The translations under genes were made by a program, and so were the position numbers. The notes under the pieces are model-generated. The model made no database searches. It worked only from the letters and a program-made list of their open reading frames with translations, and was not told the DNA's origin. From Cryomorphaceae bacterium (GTDB taxonomy: Bacteria > Bacteroidota > Bacteroidia > Flavobacteriales > BACL11): 7,946 nucleotides of DNA. This document shows positions 1 to 5,939 of this stretch, in pieces. The DNA lies in contig JACNFT010000102.1 of NCBI GenBank assembly GCA_014384505.1, positions 1 through 7,946 on the forward strand, read 5' to 3'. Each line of letters opens with the position of its first letter. The stretch's first letter is position 1.

Positions 1-67
1 TAATCCTTTAGCAAACACTATGCGTTTTACATTAGTGTTTGATTTTGGAGCAATGGAAGAAAGCTAA
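1..67 (+). CDS. C-terminal end of a probable outer-membrane beta-barrel protein, possibly PorV/LptO (5' partial)
   Basis: Only the last 21 codons are present, read in the frame starting at base 2 and ending at TAA 65-67. The residues NPLANTMRFTLVFDFG alternate hydrophobic and polar side chains and end in an aromatic-rich strand. This is typical of the closing strand of an outer-membrane beta-barrel. From memory, a 'NPLxNTLRFxLxFxF' ending resembles PorV (LptO), the outer-membrane shuttle protein of the Bacteroidota type IX secretion system, but so short a piece cannot prove it. The stop lies 2 nt before the ispF ATG, so the two genes are almost certainly co-transcribed. That a coding sequence ends here is fairly sure; the identity is a guess of moderate strength. 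Confidence 0.5.
   Translation, partial: NPLANTMRFTLVFDFGAMEES
12..41 (+). repeat. Perfect 9-bp inverted repeat (hairpin) at the 3' end of the upstream gene
   Basis: CAAACACTA (12-20) is exactly complementary to TAGTGTTTG (33-41), with a 12-nt loop. It lies inside the last codons of the barrel gene and ends 28 nt before the ispF ATG. The bases after it (ATTTTGG) are not a proper U-tract, so it is not a convincing terminator. It may be an mRNA structure between two coupled genes, or only a consequence of codon choice. Confidence 0.4.
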
Positions 68-69
68 TC

Positions 70-549
70 ATGAGTTTTAGAGTAGGTTTCGGTTTTGATG
101 TACATCAGTTAAAAGTTGGTTTAGACTTTTGGTTAGGAGGTATAATTATTCCCCATACTAAAGGTGGTCTTGGTCATTCTGATGCTGATGTTTTAATACA
201 TACTATTTGTGATGCGCTTTTAGGAGCTGCTAATTTGGGAGATATAGGAAAACATTTTCCTGATACTCAAGCTGAGTATAAAGGAATTGATAGTAAAATT
301 TTACTAAAAGAGGTAATGGTTTTGATTCGAGAAAAAGGCTATGAAATTGGTAATATTGATTCAACTATTTGTTTGCAAACCCCGAAAATAGGACACTATA
401 TTCCAGAAATGCAAAAGGTATTAGCTACTTGTATGAATATAGATGTTGACCAAGTTTCCATCAAAGCTACTACTACAGAAAAGTTAAGCTTTGTTGGTAG
501 AGAAGAAGGAGTTTCAGCTTACGCAACAGTTTTAATTACCAAGATTTAA
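70..549 (+). CDS. ispF: 2-C-methyl-D-erythritol 2,4-cyclodiphosphate synthase (IspF)
   Basis: IspF converts 4-diphosphocytidyl-methylerythritol 2-phosphate to the 2,4-cyclodiphosphate and CMP, a middle step of the cytosolic MEP pathway for isoprenoid precursors. The family works as a Zn-dependent homotrimer. At 159 aa the protein is full length. The metal ligands are visible as D10 and H12 in GFDVHQL and H44 in the segment HSDADVLIH (36-44). The DALLGAANLGDIGKHFPDT stretch (48-66) is the conserved region following the metal site. The KATTTEKLSFVGREEG block (132-147) carries the Thr and Glu residues that bind the CDP and second metal in known structures. The ATG at 70 is 2 nt after the upstream stop and puts the N-terminus at the usual place, so translation is probably coupled. 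The gene ends in a TTAA shared with the convergent gene. No anomaly is visible. Confidence 0.97.
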   Translation: MSFRVGFGFDVHQLKVGLDFWLGGIIIPHTKGGLGHSDADVLIHTICDALLGAANLGDIGKHFPDTQAEYKGIDSKILLKEVMVLIREKGYEIGNIDSTICLQTPKIGHYIPEMQKVLATCMNIDVDQVSIKATTTEKLSFVGREEGVSAYATVLITKI

Positions 550-1022
550 AACCCAATTTTACTTTTAATTTTATTGTCTCTTAAGTAAACAAGCATTTCT
601 GCTTCAGCACAAACTACACCTTTAGTGTTTATAGCTTGTACGGAATGCCATTTTTCAAATTTACCAACTTTATTTAAGGCATTTTCAGCTTCAATTATAT
701 CTGTAGGAGTTATGGTGAAGGTGAGGTGTAAATCAGTAGTTGCTGGGCGTTTGTATTTGATGTTTGCACTCTTTAACCAAATTTCTAATTTCCTATCTTT
801 CTGATGAAAGATATTATAATACATAGTAGGAAAATAAGGATCGAAAGCAGAGAAGATAGTCCCTCCAAAAATAGTTTTATGGAAGTTCATATTCAGCATT
901 GAATTCCTAAGTATAACCTTAAATTCAGTATAATCTTCCGATACTTTTTTCAGTACAATACGATTGAAAAAAAGGGGTGGAAAAATATTGAGTACAAAGC
1001 GTAAAATTCTTCTTCTAAACAT
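546..1022 (-). CDS. DUF4442 family protein (hotdog-fold, thioesterase-like)
   Basis: This 158-aa protein matches the DUF4442 pattern. It has a basic, hydrophobic N-terminus (RRRILRFVLNIFPPLFF, 3-19). The core follows in NMNFHKTIFGGTIFSAFDPYF (44-64), equivalent to the 'N..GTxFGG...A.DP' segment of the family. The later strands include ANIKYKRPATTDLHLTFTI (86-104) and a C-terminal AEAEMLVYL (139-147). The family belongs to the hotdog-fold superfamily and is presumed to act on acyl-CoA or acyl-ACP thioesters, but no substrate is established and the catalytic residues cannot be assigned from sequence. The gene converges on ispF with a 4-base TTAA overlap. It lies just beyond the katG terminator, so it needs its own promoter or read-through. 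No in-frame Met follows until residue 42, inside the core, so ATG 1022 is the best start. Confidence 0.85.
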   Translation of the reverse strand: MFRRRILRFVLNIFPPLFFNRIVLKKVSEDYTEFKVILRNSMLNMNFHKTIFGGTIFSAFDPYFPTMYYNIFHQKDRKLEIWLKSANIKYKRPATTDLHLTFTITPTDIIEAENALNKVGKFEKWHSVQAINTKGVVCAEAEMLVYLRDNKIKSKIGF

Positions 1023-1027
1023 AAAAT

Positions 1028-1035
1028 CAAAGGTA
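1028..1035 (-). promoter_or_regulatory. Candidate Bacteroidota -7 element for the DUF4442 gene
   Basis: On the minus strand the bases read TACCTTTG, a full match to the Bacteroidota sigma-A -7 consensus TAnnTTTG. They are followed by ATTTT and then the ATG. The only TTG upstream is 13 nt away inside the katG terminator, closer than the usual spacing of about 19 nt for a -33 element, so the promoter is incomplete by sequence. If it is used, transcription would begin at or next to the start codon. One 8-mer in AT-rich DNA may occur by chance. Confidence 0.35.
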
Positions 1036-1037
1036 AT

Positions 1038-1062
1038 AAAAAAGCCTGCAAAATGCAGGCTT
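1038..1062 (-). terminator. Rho-independent terminator of katG
   Basis: On the minus strand AAGCCTGCA and TGCAGGCTT form a perfect 9-bp GC-containing stem around a TTT loop. A T-rich tail follows (TTTTATT immediately, six Ts counting the stem end). It lies about 28 nt after the katG stop, the normal distance. The plus-strand side lacks a good T-run, so it should act mainly on minus-strand transcripts. It separates katG from the DUF4442 gene downstream. Confidence 0.88.
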
Positions 1063-1089
1063 CTTATAAGTGTATTGAATTAGATTTAA

Positions 1090-3297
1090 TTAGAATTTAT
1101 CAAGATTCATTATTTTAATCCAAACATTTCCAAAATCATTTATAAATTTCTGTTCTGAATCATCACATGCATATGTTTCTGCTAAAGCACGCAGTTGAGA
1201 ATTTGAACCAAATATTAGATCAACTCGAGTACCCATCCATTTTACATCTCCAGTAATTCGATCACGCCCTTCGAATAAATCTGAAGATTCTAATGAAGGT
1301 TCCCAAACAATTTTCATGTCAAGTAGATTTATAAAAAAATCATTTGAGAGACATCCAGGATTGGAAGTTAAAACACCATATTTTTTACCTCTTAAATTAG
1401 TATTTAAAACCCTCATCCCTCCCAATAGGACTGTCATTTCAGGAGCAGTTAATGTAAGTAAATGTGATTGATTTAATAGTAATTCTTCTGCGGGAATATT
1501 TTGACCAGGTTTAAGATAATTTCTGAATGCATCTGATTTTGGTTCTAAAATTGAAAAAGATTCTATATCTGTTTGCTCTTGTAGCGCATCATTACGGCCT
1601 GGCTTAAAAGAAAGATTAATGTTATATCCAGATTTCTTTGCAGCACTTTCAACACCAACATATCCGCAAAGAATTATTAAATCAGCTAATGAGAGTCTTT
1701 TATTTCCTATTTGCGAATTGTTAAATTTCGCTTGTATATTTTTAAGAGATTCTAGAACAATTGATAATTTTTCAGGTTGATTTGCTTCCCAAGTAATTTG
1801 AGGTAACAAAGCTAAGCGAGCTCCATTTGCCCCTCCTCTTTTATCTGTTCCTCTAAATGTTGATGCTGATGCCCAGGCAGTTGAAACTAATTGAGATACT
1901 GATAACCCTGAATTCAATATTATTTCTCTAAGATTAGAGATATCTCCATCATCAATCATTGCATAATCTATTTTAGGAATAGGGTCTTGCCAAATAAGTG
2001 TTTCAGAAGGAATTTCTTCCCCAAGATATCTTGATATAGGACCCATATCACGATGGGTTAATTTATACCAAGCTCTAGCAAATGCATCTTCAAACTCTTC
2101 TATATTGTCATAAAAACGTTTGGAAATCTCATTATAAATAGGGTCTGCAATCAGCGCTAAATCTGTTGTCGCCATCATTGGTGCATGGCGTTTTGATGAG
2201 TCATGAGCATCCGGGACTGTATCTGCTCCTTCCTTATTCTTAGGGTGCCATTGTTGGGCGCCTGCAGGACTTCTACCTAATTCCCATTCATATCCAAATA
2301 ATGTTTCAAAATAACTATTATCCCATTTAATTGGAGTCGGTGTCCATGCCCCTTCTAAACCACTTGTTATTGTATGTAAACCTTTCCCACTTTTAAAGCT
2401 GTTTTTCCATCCAAACCCCATCTCTTCTATATTTGCTGCTTCAGGATCAGCTCCAACATGAGAAGCATCACCAGCTCCATGAGTTTTTCCAAAGGTATGT
2501 CCTCCGGCAATTAGAGCTACGGTCTCCTCATCATTCATTGCCATTCTGCTAAATGTTTCTCTAATATCTCTCGCAGATGCTAATGGGTCTGGCTTTCCGT
2601 TTGGCCCTTCAGGATTTACATATATTAGGCCCATTTGAACTGCTCCTAAAGGGTTGGATAATTCACGGTCTCCTGTATATCTTTTATCATCAAGCCATTC
2701 AGATTCTGGACCCCAATTTATATCTCCTTCAGGCTCCCATATATCTTCACGTCCACCAGCAAAACCAAAAGTTTTAAATCCCATTGATTCTAATGCACAA
2801 TTACCTGTTAAGATCATTAAATCTGCCCATGAAATTTTTTGTCCATATTTTTGTTTTATAGGCCATAATAATCGACGAGCTTTATCTAGATTTCCATTAT
2901 CTGGCCAACTATTTAAAGGTGCAAAACGTAAAGTTCCTGATGATGCCCCGCCTCTCCCATCACCAATCCTATAGGTTCCTGCGCTATGCCACGCCATGCG
3001 AATGAAAAAAGGGCCATAATGGCCGTAGTCTGCAGGCCACCAATCTTGTGAATCAGTCATTAAGGCATAGAGATCTTGTTTTAAAGCTTTTAGGTCAATA
3101 CTTTTAAATTCTTCAGCATAATTAAATCCATCTTGCATTGGATTTGATAATTTAGAATTTTGATGTAGAATTTTTAAATTAAGCTGATTTGGCCACCAAT
3201 CTGCATTTGAATGGCTTTTAGTTTTTATTTTTTTTTGTTCACTGTAGCCAAAAGGACATTCTCCTTCTGTAGTATTTGATTCTGATTTATTTTCCAT
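1090..3297 (-). CDS. katG: Catalase-peroxidase KatG
   Basis: KatG is a cytosolic heme enzyme that disproportionates H2O2 and also has peroxidase activity. The 735-aa length fits the family. The N-terminal, heme-binding half has the distal triad R100, W103 and H104 (RMAWHSAGTYRIGDGRGG). Y226 (GLIYVNPEGPNG) and M252 (FSRMAMNDEET) complete the Trp-Tyr-Met covalent adduct with W103, which is needed for catalase activity. The proximal heme ligand is H267 in AGGHTFGKTHG, backed by W318 (GAWTPTP) and D379 (ATTDLAL). R416 in LTHRDMGP matches the mobile arginine. The C-terminal half is the usual heme-less duplicate (RGGANGARLALLPQ, GTRVDLIFGSNSQLRALAE). No signal peptide is seen. ATG 3297 gives a normal N-terminus leading into the conserved NADWWPNQLNL segment (31-41). 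The gene is 143 nt downstream of tpx on the same strand, has a possible operator just upstream and a strong terminator after it. All key residues are intact. Confidence 0.98.
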   Translation of the reverse strand: MENKSESNTTEGECPFGYSEQKKIKTKSHSNADWWPNQLNLKILHQNSKLSNPMQDGFNYAEEFKSIDLKALKQDLYALMTDSQDWWPADYGHYGPFFIRMAWHSAGTYRIGDGRGGASSGTLRFAPLNSWPDNGNLDKARRLLWPIKQKYGQKISWADLMILTGNCALESMGFKTFGFAGGREDIWEPEGDINWGPESEWLDDKRYTGDRELSNPLGAVQMGLIYVNPEGPNGKPDPLASARDIRETFSRMAMNDEETVALIAGGHTFGKTHGAGDASHVGADPEAANIEEMGFGWKNSFKSGKGLHTITSGLEGAWTPTPIKWDNSYFETLFGYEWELGRSPAGAQQWHPKNKEGADTVPDAHDSSKRHAPMMATTDLALIADPIYNEISKRFYDNIEEFEDAFARAWYKLTHRDMGPISRYLGEEIPSETLIWQDPIPKIDYAMIDDGDISNLREIILNSGLSVSQLVSTAWASASTFRGTDKRGGANGARLALLPQITWEANQPEKLSIVLESLKNIQAKFNNSQIGNKRLSLADLIILCGYVGVESAAKKSGYNINLSFKPGRNDALQEQTDIESFSILEPKSDAFRNYLKPGQNIPAEELLLNQSHLLTLTAPEMTVLLGGMRVLNTNLRGKKYGVLTSNPGCLSNDFFINLLDMKIVWEPSLESSDLFEGRDRITGDVKWMGTRVDLIFGSNSQLRALAETYACDDSEQKFINDFGNVWIKIMNLDKF

Positions 3298-3314
3298 AGT
3301 TTATTTACTTTTAT

Positions 3315-3338
3315 TTATAATAGTCAATATTATTATAA
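3315..3338 (-). promoter_or_regulatory. 8-8-8 inverted repeat upstream of katG, candidate operator overlapping a weak -7 element
   Basis: TTATAATA (3315-3322) and TATTATAA (3331-3338) are perfect inverted arms separated by 8 bases. The dyad ends 18 nt before the katG ATG. Inside it, 3325-3332 reads TAATATTG on the minus strand, one mismatch from the Bacteroidota -7 consensus TAnnTTTG. The arm TTATAAT also equals the half-site of the known PerR box (TTATAAT-N-ATTATAA), although the spacing here differs. The position suits a repressor controlling a peroxide-inducible katG, but the region is very AT-rich and the regulator is unknown. Confidence 0.35.
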
Positions 3339-3440
3339 TTGGCATTAATTATTTTGATATTTTAGCTATTGATTTATTAAATAGTTATGATTGCTTTTTT
3401 GATAATTTGCTAAAAAATTAATTGTATATTTTTATAAATG

Positions 3441-3941
3441 TTAATTTAATGCTGCTATTGCTTTTTCATAATTTGGTTCTGATCCTATTTCATCAACTTG
3501 TTCAGTGTATATAATTTTATGAGATTCATCTAGTACAATAATGCATCTAGAGTGAAGATTAGCAAATGCCCCATCTAATATTGTAAGTCCATAATTATGT
3601 CCAAAATCACCTGATACAAAGTCAGATAACGTAACAACATTTTCAATATTCTCTGCTCCACAAAATCTGTTATGAGAAAAAGGTAAATCTCTCGAAATAC
3701 AAAGCACTTTAGTATTAGAAAGGTTTGCTGCATTTATATTGAAGTTTCTTACTGAAGTACCGCAAACTCCAGTGTCAATAGCTGGAAAAATATTCATAAT
3801 AATTCTTTCACCTTGAAAATTATTTAAGGTCACCTCTTCCAAGTCTTTTCCAATTAAGCAAAAATCTTTTGCTTGCTCACCAATTTTTGGTAAATATCCA
3901 GAAGTATTTGCTGGATTATTACCTAGTGTAATTTTCGCCAT
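3441..3941 (-). CDS. tpx: Thiol peroxidase Tpx (atypical 2-Cys peroxiredoxin)
   Basis: Tpx reduces H2O2 and especially alkyl hydroperoxides, using thioredoxin as reductant. The 166 aa match the family length. The peroxidatic cysteine C60 lies in NIFPAIDTGVCGTSVRNFN, with T57 in place and R132 (LHSRCIIVLD) supplying the conserved active-site arginine. The resolving cysteine C94 is in SRDLPFSHNRFCGAENIENV, the Tpx signature that separates it from AhpC and Bcp. Three further cysteines (C28, C81, C133) are visible. ATG 3941 gives the standard short N-terminus before the GNNP strand. The leader has no Shine-Dalgarno sequence, which is normal for Bacteroidota. It is followed by katG on the same strand, so the two peroxide-removing enzymes form a defence pair. 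After its stop only a weak AT-only stem is visible (7-bp arms, 19-nt loop), so read-through into katG is possible. Confidence 0.96.
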   Translation of the reverse strand: MAKITLGNNPANTSGYLPKIGEQAKDFCLIGKDLEEVTLNNFQGERIIMNIFPAIDTGVCGTSVRNFNINAANLSNTKVLCISRDLPFSHNRFCGAENIENVVTLSDFVSGDFGHNYGLTILDGAFANLHSRCIIVLDESHKIIYTEQVDEIGSEPNYEKAIAALN

Positions 3942-3970
3942 TTTATATTTTTTGATTGTTCAATTACTTG

Positions 3971-3978
3971 CAAAAATA
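3971..3978 (-). promoter_or_regulatory. Candidate -7 element for tpx
   Basis: The minus strand reads TATTTTTG, a full match to TAnnTTTG, 29 nt before the tpx start codon in the 57-nt gap after the ATPase gene. A start site a few bases downstream would leave a leader of roughly 25 nt. No TTG is found at the usual -33 spacing. With no terminator seen after the ATPase gene, tpx may be transcribed both from here and by read-through. Confidence 0.4.
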
Positions 3979-3998
3979 GAATAATTTAGGCATAATAA

Positions 3999-4526
3999 TT
4001 AAATATTTGAGAGAATAAAATTGACTCTTTCTCTTACGGATAGTTTGGGGACTTTCACTAAAGTATAGCCAAGAGATTTATAAGTTTCAATTATTGAGCT
4101 TTCAATATTAATAGCTGCTTTTATATCCTCCATTCGTTCACCATCATTAACGTATATTTCTTCCCAGAAAGCAGTGATAAATACTTTTTTATTAAAAACA
4201 CATTGTTTTATAATTTGAGTGATTTCGGTTGTTATTCCTAACTTATTTGCCTTTAAATAAGCAATACAATCAATACTACTTCTGTCGAAAAAATAATTTT
4301 CATTTTCTGAACTGTTTAAATATTGTTCTTTGCGCAAGTTAGCAATATGGTTTTCAAAAGCAATTTGATTTTTCCAAGGTAAAATATCTCCTCCAATCAT
4401 TATTTGTTCTGCAATAATTTCTCTTGAAATTTCTTCTGCACATGAGTAACCTTTTTGCATAAGGGCATTAATAATAGCTGTTTTCCCAGTTCCTGGAGCT
4501 CCAGTAATTATGTATTTTTGGTTCAT
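3999..4526 (-). CDS. AAA_28 family P-loop ATPase / predicted kinase
   Basis: This 175-aa protein is a small stand-alone P-loop NTPase. The Walker A motif is GAPGTGKT (9-16) straight after the first strand. FFDRSSIDCIAYL (79-91) is the Walker B-like segment with D81 and R82. A C-terminal WEEIYVNDGERMED stretch (121-134) and VPKLSVRERVNFIL (158-172) match the PF13521 (AAA_28) layout. AAA_28 includes the ribosylnicotinamide kinase domain of NadR and resembles nucleoside kinases, so phosphoryl transfer to a small molecule is plausible. No substrate can be named, and this protein lacks the NadR adenylyltransferase domain. The ATG lies 1 nt after the ZIP transporter's TAG, so it is the last gene of the tight array. 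It has no Shine-Dalgarno sequence, and no terminator follows it. The family call is good; the function is unknown. Confidence 0.8.
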   Translation of the reverse strand: MNQKYIITGAPGTGKTAIINALMQKGYSCAEEISREIIAEQIMIGGDILPWKNQIAFENHIANLRKEQYLNSSENENYFFDRSSIDCIAYLKANKLGITTEITQIIKQCVFNKKVFITAFWEEIYVNDGERMEDIKAAINIESSIIETYKSLGYTLVKVPKLSVRERVNFILSNI

Positions 4527-4527
4527 T

Positions 4528-5220
4528 CTAAAGGCTCAACATAACTATAATTGCACCTACAATTATGGCTAAAATCTTTTGAGTGCTGAATTTATGCCCA
4601 TCACTACTTTCAAAAAGAATAGTAGTAGAAATGTGTAAAAATATACCAATAACCATGGCCATAATTTCATTGTGATAATTTGCTAGAGTGGTAAAAAAAC
4701 TTCCGGCAAAAACTCCTATTGGCGCCATTAATGCAAAAAGCAGTAAATAGAAATAGGCCTTTTGTTTTGTTATATTACTTTGTAAAAAGAAAGTCATAAG
4801 TACAATAGCGACTGGCATTTTATGTAATACAATTCCTGTAAGTAAAGCATTATGGGCGTGCTGATGTAAATGTCCGCCTAAAGGCACTCCTTCTAGTAAA
4901 GCATGTAAACAAAGGCTAATGAGTACAGAAAAAGGAATTACATTGCTTTTGTGGAAATGTCCATGTTCTATTCCTTGCGAAAAATATTCTAACAATATCT
5001 GGATTAGAAATCCACCCAAAATGAATAGTCCGATATGCTTACTTGTATTGTGCTCGAACAGTTCAGGTAATAAGTGTAATATACTTACGGCTAACAAATA
5101 CGCACCACTAAAAGTAAGGAGTAATTGTATATTCTTACTTTTCTTTGGTTTAAAAATTTCGACCACAATTGCACCCGCAATTATGGAAGCAAACAATAAT
5201 CCTAGTGTTGTTAAATTCAT
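4528..5220 (-). CDS. ZIP family divalent metal transporter
   Basis: ZIP proteins bring Zn2+ and other divalent metals into the cytoplasm across the inner membrane. The 230-aa protein shows about eight hydrophobic segments (roughly 2-22, 31-52, 62-80, 95-114, 124-146, 154-180, 186-203, 214-229). TM4 has the metal motif HALLEGVPLGG (H106, E110) and TM5 has HKMPVAIVL (H133). Compared with the HNxPEG/HNxPEG pairs of ZupT-like proteins, the Asn is A107, and the Asn/Asp and Glu of TM5 are K134 and V137. The site usually called M2 may therefore be absent, as in animal ZIP1-like proteins with HK in TM5. Loops are His-rich: H86/H88/H90 and H117/H119/H121/H123. I chose ATG 5220, which overlaps the methyltransferase stop as ATGA, over a TTG three codons upstream. 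Metal specificity cannot be told. Confidence 0.9.
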   Translation of the reverse strand: MNLTTLGLLFASIIAGAIVVEIFKPKKSKNIQLLLTFSGAYLLAVSILHLLPELFEHNTSKHIGLFILGGFLIQILLEYFSQGIEHGHFHKSNVIPFSVLISLCLHALLEGVPLGGHLHQHAHNALLTGIVLHKMPVAIVLMTFFLQSNITKQKAYFYLLLFALMAPIGVFAGSFFTTLANYHNEIMAMVIGIFLHISTTILFESSDGHKFSTQKILAIIVGAIIVMLSL

Positions 5221-5939
5221 TTCTTGCAAATTAGTATTAAACGATCAGAAATTTTTTCATCAAAATTATCCAATTTATAATTGCCAAAGATATCAATTAT
5301 TTTTAGTCCTGCATTAGTGATAAATTCAGAATAATCAGCTAAAGTAACTGCTTTTACTTTTTCTTGAAACTGTTGCTGTTCTTTTCCATCAGTAATTCGG
5401 ATATCCTTTAGGATAAATCCATCTTTTACTTGCCTTGTTATATCAAACTGTATGTTGTTAATCGTTTTTTGTTCATTGAGCACCAAATTAGCAATTACCT
5501 TTTTTGCATTCATAAAATCAATAATCAGTATGCCATCTTTTTTCAGATTATTCGCCATAGCATTAATAGCTTTCTGCTCGTCTTTATTATTTTCAAAATA
5601 ACCAAAAGAGGTAAATAGGTTAGTAACGACATCAAAGGCATTTTCCTGATAATTCTCACGCATATCATGTGCTGAAAATTGCAGGTTTTTGTTTTCATCC
5701 TTTTTAGCAGTGTTTATGCTGTTTTGGGATAAATCAACCCCAACCACATCCATTCCTTTTTTATTAAAGTATTTGGCATGCCTTCCTTTTCCACAAGCAA
5801 TATCGATAAGCTTACTTCCTTTAGGGATTTGTAAATAGTCAATTAAATTATCAATAAAAACCTGCGCCTCTTTTTCATCTCTATTTTTATAGAGCGTATG
5901 ATAATAGGGGGAATCGAACCAGTTTGCAAACCAACTCAT
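5217..5939 (-). CDS. Class I SAM-dependent methyltransferase
   Basis: This 240-aa protein has a Rossmann-fold methyltransferase core. Motif I is KLIDIACGKGRHAKYF (43-58), and the acidic ribose-binding residue follows in VVGVDLS (65-71). AHDMR (90-94) is the adenine-side loop, and FDVVTNLFTSFGYF (102-115) is the motif IV region. The N-terminus (WFANWFDSPYYHTLYKNRD) is the helix-rich cap common in Bacteroidota members. After the core (to about 145) there is a beta-rich insertion or cap (about 160-205) that may form the substrate site. The target could be a small molecule; no family-specific signature lets me name it. The ATG overlaps the stop of the upstream yjbR-like gene as ATGA, and its own TGA overlaps the ATG of the ZIP gene in the same way, so translation is probably coupled along the array. 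Confidence 0.88.
   Translation of the reverse strand: MSWFANWFDSPYYHTLYKNRDEKEAQVFIDNLIDYLQIPKGSKLIDIACGKGRHAKYFNKKGMDVVGVDLSQNSINTAKKDENKNLQFSAHDMRENYQENAFDVVTNLFTSFGYFENNKDEQKAINAMANNLKKDGILIIDFMNAKKVIANLVLNEQKTINNIQFDITRQVKDGFILKDIRITDGKEQQQFQEKVKAVTLADYSEFITNAGLKIIDIFGNYKLDNFDEKISDRLILICKK

Noticed and set aside
2577..2974. Two overlapping plus-strand open frames (66 and 106 aa) opposite katG
   Set aside because: They lie wholly antisense to a strongly conserved, intact katG segment, their translations look like reverse-frame katG with low complexity, and no start context or family pattern is seen.
3298..3440. OxyR-type site (ATAG-N7-CTAT repeats) upstream of katG
   Set aside because: Single ATAG and CTAT words occur, but not in the required spacing or tandem arrangement.
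3415..3447. tpx terminator from AAATTAA/TTAATTT arms overlapping the tpx stop
   Set aside because: The arms are only A and T with a 19-nt loop; too weak to annotate as a terminator although T-rich DNA follows.
5221..5229. Upstream TTG start for the ZIP gene adding three residues
   Set aside because: ATG 5220 forms the classic ATGA stop-start overlap, repeating the junction seen one gene upstream.
4919..5317. Plus-strand open frame of 132 aa opposite the ZIP and methyltransferase genes
   Set aside because: It spans the junction of two well-supported minus-strand genes and shows no recognisable domain; it is a shadow frame.
5430..5618. Plus-strand 62-aa frame opposite the methyltransferase gene
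   Set aside because: Antisense to a conserved domain with no independent coding signal.
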